Of a stretch of 64,000 nucleotides of DNA, positions 60,578 through 64,000 are shown one piece after another (within the stretch, counting starts at the first letter, position 1; each line of letters starts with the position of its first letter). A model generated the notes under the pieces. It did no database searches and was not told where the DNA came from. It saw nothing but the letters and a program-made list of their open reading frames with translations. The DNA is from Limnohabitans sp. DM1 (GTDB taxonomy: Bacteria; Pseudomonadota; Gammaproteobacteria; Burkholderiales; Burkholderiaceae_C), in contig NZ_CXOO01000034.1 in the NCBI RefSeq assembly GCF_001269385.1, positions 1 to 64,000 on the forward strand, written 5' to 3'. The position numbers and the translations under genes are program-made.

Positions 60578-60987
60578 GGTTTCTGGCCCTCGGTCACAAA
60601 ACCTATTTTTGCCAGCCCCGCACGCTGCGCAGCGCTCATGGCCTGGGCCACATGTTCATAAGCCACTTTTTTGTCGCCCCGGATGTAGAGCTGGGGTTGC
60701 GGGTCTTTGGCTGCGTGTTCGCGCAGTGAATCCTCCAGCGCGTCAGTCGCTACAGGCTGTTGGCCTAAAAAGAACTGGCCCTGACTGTCCACGGCCAGTT
60801 GCAAGTTCTCGGGCGGTGTTTTGTCTTGGCTGCTGGGGGTGCGGGGCAGTTCCACTTTCACGGCGTGTTGCACCACCGGGATGGTGATGATGAAGATGAT
60901 GAGCAGCACCAGCATGACATCCACCAGGGGCGTCATGTTGATTTCGTTCATCACGTCATCGTTGTTGTCGTTGATTTCAAAGGACAT
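60574..60987 (-). CDS. exbD: ExbD/TolR-type biopolymer transport protein
   Basis: 137 residues: short cytoplasmic head (MSFEINDNNDDVMNEINMTP), one membrane helix with the functional Asp in LVDVMLVLLIIFIITIPVV, and a periplasmic domain. With ExbB it powers TonB using the proton gradient. MNEINMTPLVDVMLVLLIIF is the family signature. It starts 29 bases after exbB. Confidence 0.93.
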   Translation of the reverse strand: MSFEINDNNDDVMNEINMTPLVDVMLVLLIIFIITIPVVQHAVKVELPRTPSSQDKTPPENLQLAVDSQGQFFLGQQPVATDALEDSLREHAAKDPQPQLYIRGDKKVAYEHVAQAMSAAQRAGLAKIGFVTEGQKP

Positions 60988-61016
60988 GCGGGTTTCCTTG
61001 TCGGCGAGTCAGGTGC

Positions 61017-61745
61017 TCAGTGGCCAACATGCGCTGCAGCTAGGTGGGATGGGAGATTGGCCTGCGCCGACGGGCTCACGCGGGCACCGGTCACGTAATA
61101 GGCGTGCAAATCGTGCGCAAAACGGTTCATGCGGGCGATGACGAATTTGTTGCCATGCACCAGGGCGTTGTAGCCCAGCACCGCCGGAATGGCCACGGCC
61201 AGGCCCAGCGCGGTCATGATCAGGGTTTCGCCAATCGGGCCGGCCACCGCGTCGATGCTGGCGTTGCCGGTGGCGCCGATGGCCACCAGCGCGTGGTAGA
61301 TGCCCCAGACGGTGCCAAACAAACCCACGAACGGGGCGGTGGAGCCCATCGACGCCAGGATGGCCAGGCCGTTTTGCAGGCGGCTGGTGTGGTCGTCAAT
61401 GCAGTTGCGCAGGCTGCGCGTGACCCAGTCACTCACGTCCAGACGGTCATGCAACTGTTTTTGCGCCGCCTGGTGGTGTTCTGTGGCCTCTTGCCCCACT
61501 TGGGCCAGCGTGTGGAACATGTTGTCCGGGCGGTGGCTGAGCACGGCCAAGCCTTCGGCCAGACTGGTGGTGTGCCAGAACTGTTCGCTGCTCAAGGCAC
61601 TTTGTTTGTGTTTCCACACGTCCAGCGCCTTGAGCACGATGACGACCCAGCTGGTGACCGACATGCCGATCAGGGCGATGAGGATCAGGCGGGTGACGGC
61701 GTCCCCTTGGGTCCAGATGTGGGCGAGGCCAAATGATTCGGGCAT
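61017..61745 (-). CDS. exbB: ExbB/MotA-type biopolymer transport protein
   Basis: 242 residues with three membrane helices: about 16-38, 130-152 and 175-197. APFVGLFGTVWGIYHALVAIG and GPIGETLIMTALGLAVAIPAVLGYN are the hallmark segments around the proton channel. ATG at 61745 follows CACAGGAGTTTTTTC; ten upstream codons are rejected. It lies 63 bases downstream of tonB, same strand. Confidence 0.93.
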   Translation of the reverse strand: MPESFGLAHIWTQGDAVTRLILIALIGMSVTSWVVIVLKALDVWKHKQSALSSEQFWHTTSLAEGLAVLSHRPDNMFHTLAQVGQEATEHHQAAQKQLHDRLDVSDWVTRSLRNCIDDHTSRLQNGLAILASMGSTAPFVGLFGTVWGIYHALVAIGATGNASIDAVAGPIGETLIMTALGLAVAIPAVLGYNALVHGNKFVIARMNRFAHDLHAYYVTGARVSPSAQANLPSHLAAAHVGH

Positions 61746-61808
61746 GAAAAAACTCCTGTGAATGGGATCGGGCAAAAAATGGTTGGCAGTCGGGCCGGTG
61801 GGGGCGAA

Positions 61809-62555
61809 TCAGTCCAGCACAAAGCGGATGGGCACGTTGAACCACATGGCCTCGGGCGCGCCGTTGCGTTGGCCGGGCACAAAGCGCCAGCGCTGCACGG
61901 TGGAAAGGGCTGTCTCGTCCAGGCGCAAGTAACCGCTGGATGTTCGGATTTCGGCCTTTTCGGCGCGGCCCTCGGGCGTGATCAAGACGCGAATGATGAC
62001 GGTGCCGTGCTCGCCCAGGCGTTTGCTCTGGCGCGGGTAGGGTGGGGCCGGGTTGTTCAGGTAGTCGGCGCTGGTGGACGGCAGCACCAAGGCCGCCGCT
62101 GTGGCGTTGTTGGTCGGGCGCTGGTTGCCTGCTGCCATCGGTGTGGCAGCGGTAGGGGGCGTGACCGTAGCCGTTGCAGCTGAAGGCGCAGCGCTTGGCA
62201 CGATGGGCGCGGCATCGCTGGGGGCCGCAGGTGACAGCACAGGCGCGGGTTGCACTGGAGGGCTGATGGGCTTGGCCTGAGGCTGCCGCTCGGGTTCTGG
62301 TTTGGTTTTGGCTTGGATTTGGGGTTTCGCCGGTTCAGGCTTGGGTGCGGCGGGGGCGGGGGCATCCATGACCACGCTGGCCATGATCACCTTGTCGGGT
62401 GCGCCTGCGGGGGCCACGCGGGTCCATAAACCGCTGCCCAGCAAGCAAGCCACGCCAACGTGGCCCAGCATCACCGCACCAGTCACGCGCCAGGTACGGC
62501 TTGGATGCGTGCGGTGGGGCTGATGCATCGGTTCTTCTAAATGGGCTGCTTGCAT
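61809..62555 (-). CDS. tonB: TonB energy transducer
   Basis: 248 residues. N-terminal membrane anchor (about 29-50), a long Pro-rich linker with Lys-Pro/Glu-Pro repeats (PKPEPAKPQIQAKTKPEPE), and the C-terminal TonB domain YLNNPAPPYPRQSKRLGEHG, TVIIRVLITPEGRAEKAEI, RTSSGYLRLDETALSTVQRW. It connects ExbBD to outer-membrane receptors. ATG at 62528 is an alternative. It shares the iron cluster with hemP and a piuC-type gene. Confidence 0.9.
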   Translation of the reverse strand: MQAAHLEEPMHQPHRTHPSRTWRVTGAVMLGHVGVACLLGSGLWTRVAPAGAPDKVIMASVVMDAPAPAAPKPEPAKPQIQAKTKPEPERQPQAKPISPPVQPAPVLSPAAPSDAAPIVPSAAPSAATATVTPPTAATPMAAGNQRPTNNATAAALVLPSTSADYLNNPAPPYPRQSKRLGEHGTVIIRVLITPEGRAEKAEIRTSSGYLRLDETALSTVQRWRFVPGQRNGAPEAMWFNVPIRFVLD

Positions 62556-62584
62556 AAAAGGGGCTCAATGGAAATCAAGGGGCG

Positions 62585-63685
62585 TCAAACGGGCTGCAGA
62601 GGCCACAAGCGGTCTCTGTCAATGTCTTGAAGGTGCGCGCAACCCGTCAGAGCCATGGTGGCCTCGAACTCGTCGCGCAGCAGGCGCAGCACATGCGCTG
62701 CACCGCGGGCACCCGCATGGGCCAGGCCATACAGGGCAGGGCGGCCAATCAGCGCGGCATCGGCTCCCAAGGCCAGTGCTTTGAACAGGTCGGTGCCACG
62801 TCGGATACCACCATCGACAAGCACCGGCGCTTGTGGGTGGTGCTGGCGAACGGCTTGCACGATGCGCGGCAGCAACTCGGCTGTGGCCGGCAGGGTGTCC
62901 AGCACGCGGCCGCCGTGGTTGCTGACGATCACACCTGCTGCGCCCAGATTCAGCGCTTGCACAGCGTCTTGCGGGTGGATGATGCCCTTGAGCAGCACGG
63001 GCAGGCGGGTCTGGCCAATCAGCCACTGCACATCGGCCCAAGTGGGCGCGGCATCGGTCAAGCCAGCGCACAGGCCTTGGGCGTGGGTTTTTGTTGGGCT
63101 GTTGTCGGGGGCCTTCCAATGCGCCGCCTTCACGCCCTCGGGCAAAGGCATGCCCTGGCGGCGTTCGCGGTCACGCACGCCGTGTACCGGGGCGTCCACC
63201 GTGAGCACCAGGGCTTCAAAACCAGCGGCTTCAACCTGTGCCAACAGCTCGCGCAGGGCACCCCGGTCGGTCAGCCAGTAGAGCTGAAACCACAAGGGGC
63301 CACGTTCGCCGTCGGAGGCCACCAGCGCAGCCACATCGTGCAAAGGCGTGCTGGTTTGGTGGGACAACACCATGCCGCAGCCTTGCGCGGCGGCGGCCAA
63401 AGCCATGCCCGATTCCCCATCGGCATGGGCCCAGCGCTGGTAAGCCATGGGCGCCACCAGCAAGGGCATGGGCCATTCGCGGCCCAGCAAACGGCAACGC
63501 GTGTGGCCACCGCGCAGGTCTTGCAACACGCGCGGCGACAAGCGCAGACTTTGCCAAGCGGCCACGTTGTGGCGCAGTGTGATTTCGTCTGCCGCACCGC
63601 CGCTGAAATAGGCCCAAGCCGCCTCGCTCAGCGCCGCTTGTGCGGCGTGTTCGTGGTCTTGCAGGTTGACGATGGGCTGGGTCAT
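62585..63685 (-). CDS. FMN-dependent alpha-hydroxy-acid oxidase (lactate dehydrogenase-like)
   Basis: 366 residues; oxidises an (S)-2-hydroxy acid such as lactate or glycolate. N-terminal YFSGGAADEITLRHNVAAWQ, FMN contacts APMAYQRWAH, the catalytic His in VIVSNHGGRVLD, and VLVDGGIRRGTDLFKALALG. Its length is near that of LldD/glycolate oxidase. It sits between tonB and piuC, 29 bases before tonB, perhaps co-transcribed with iron genes. Electron acceptor (oxygen or chain) cannot be told. Confidence 0.85.
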   Translation of the reverse strand: MTQPIVNLQDHEHAAQAALSEAAWAYFSGGAADEITLRHNVAAWQSLRLSPRVLQDLRGGHTRCRLLGREWPMPLLVAPMAYQRWAHADGESGMALAAAAQGCGMVLSHQTSTPLHDVAALVASDGERGPLWFQLYWLTDRGALRELLAQVEAAGFEALVLTVDAPVHGVRDRERRQGMPLPEGVKAAHWKAPDNSPTKTHAQGLCAGLTDAAPTWADVQWLIGQTRLPVLLKGIIHPQDAVQALNLGAAGVIVSNHGGRVLDTLPATAELLPRIVQAVRQHHPQAPVLVDGGIRRGTDLFKALALGADAALIGRPALYGLAHAGARGAAHVLRLLRDEFEATMALTGCAHLQDIDRDRLWPLQPV

Positions 63686-63710
63686 GGTGTGTGCGGGTTC
63701 AAGGGGCAGA

Positions 63711-64000
63711 TCAGGTGTTGGCCCACTGGCGCAGCAGCTGGTGATACACCCCGGTCAAAGCCGTGGTCTCGGGCGTTTCGCCGTGTTGTTCACGCAGCTT
63801 GAGCAGGTTCATGTCCAGATCGAACAGGATGCGGCGCTGTTCATCTGAGCGCACCATGCTTTCGACCCAGAAAAAGCAAGCCAGGCGCTGCCCGCGTGTG
63901 ACGGGCGTGACCTCGTGCAAGGTGTTGCCGGGGTACAGCACGGCATGGCCTGCGGGCAGCTTGACGCGGTGCACCACGCTTTGGTCTTGCGCACTCAGCT
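63711..64000 (-). CDS. PKHD-type (PiuC-like) Fe(II)/2-oxoglutarate hydroxylase, C-terminal part
   Basis: 5' truncated by the window edge. 96 codons read [40 protein letters not shown], then [28 protein letters not shown] carries the second metal-binding His and the conserved Arg follows in VTRGQR, a 2-oxoglutarate contact. PiuC enzymes lie next to TonB-dependent siderophore receptors, so a receptor gene probably lies just beyond the right edge. It starts the minus-strand iron cluster seen here. Confidence 0.85.
   Translation of the reverse strand, partial: LSAQDQSVVHRVKLPAGHAVLYPGNTLHEVTPVTRGQRLACFFWVESMVRSDEQRRILFDLDMNLLKLREQHGETPETTALTGVYHQLLRQWANT

Noticed and set aside
1-64000. CRISPR arrays, prophage and rRNA genes
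   Set aside because: No regularly spaced identical repeats with unique spacers, no phage structural genes and no rRNA sequence seen. Tandem repeats at 46021-46140 have no spacers.

Overview
The window looks like a chromosomal segment of a Burkholderiales bacterium, most likely Comamonadaceae (Limnohabitans/Rhodoferax-like). This rests on the GC-rich coding sequence, the Bug-type (TctC) solute receptors in CoA-ester operons, the hemP/exbD/exbB/tonB cluster and the tig-clpP-clpX-lon block. The genus call is inference; no rRNA gene is present.

Layout, left to right. (1) The truncated 3' end of an ISL3-type transposase with its probable right terminus (1-498). (2) A branched-chain-type ABC importer operon fused by overlaps to an alpha/beta hydrolase (619-6356). 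(3) hemH (-), diverging from a HAD hydrolase and a glutathione transferase (6583-9060). (4) An accessory island, about 9.1-17.1 kb. It holds a decayed antitoxin, a six-gene minus-strand operon (DUF2975 membrane protein, XRE regulator and four lipoproteins, three of them hydrolases), another lipoprotein, and a hipBA module with three evenly spaced operators. The hipBA module is flanked by two fragments of the 3' end of hpnD. (5) Cobalamin-dependent ribonucleotide reductase nrdJ, and the intact squalene-synthase-type pair whose second gene, hpnD, gave the fragments (17.2-21.6 kb). (6) An RND efflux pair behind a probable TetR-type operator (21.7-26.0 kb). (7) tRNA-Leu, tig, clpP, clpX and lon, the protein quality-control block (26.2-32.3 kb). 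(8) A tandemly duplicated tRNA-Gly/tRNA-Cys pair (32.4-32.9 kb).

(9) A LysR gene diverging from a nine-gene CoA-thioester catabolic operon with two CaiB-type CoA-transferases, a MaoC-type hydratase, two Bug receptors, two acyl-CoA dehydrogenases and a crotonase (33.2-42.2 kb). (10) Small proteins, tRNA-Leu, an MFS transporter, murI, an intergenic repeat block, fumarase and a YqhA-type protein (42.3-48.3 kb). (11) acs, an orphan Bug receptor and a gamma-glutamyltransferase lipoprotein (48.5-53.6 kb). (12) A higBA toxin-antitoxin pair, an SDR dehydrogenase behind a 23-bp palindrome, cyclopropane fatty acid synthase, a DUF423 protein, and the peroxide pair ahpC/ahpF (54.1-60.3 kb). (13) An iron-uptake cluster on the minus strand, hemP-exbD-exbB-tonB, behind an FMN-dependent hydroxy-acid oxidase and a truncated piuC-type hydroxylase (60.3-64.0 kb).

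The most unusual parts are the serial duplication of the hpnD 3' end around hipBA and nrdJ, and the lipoprotein-hydrolase operon at 9.2-14.2 kb, which matches no system I know by name. Most other regions are ordinary housekeeping or catabolic DNA.
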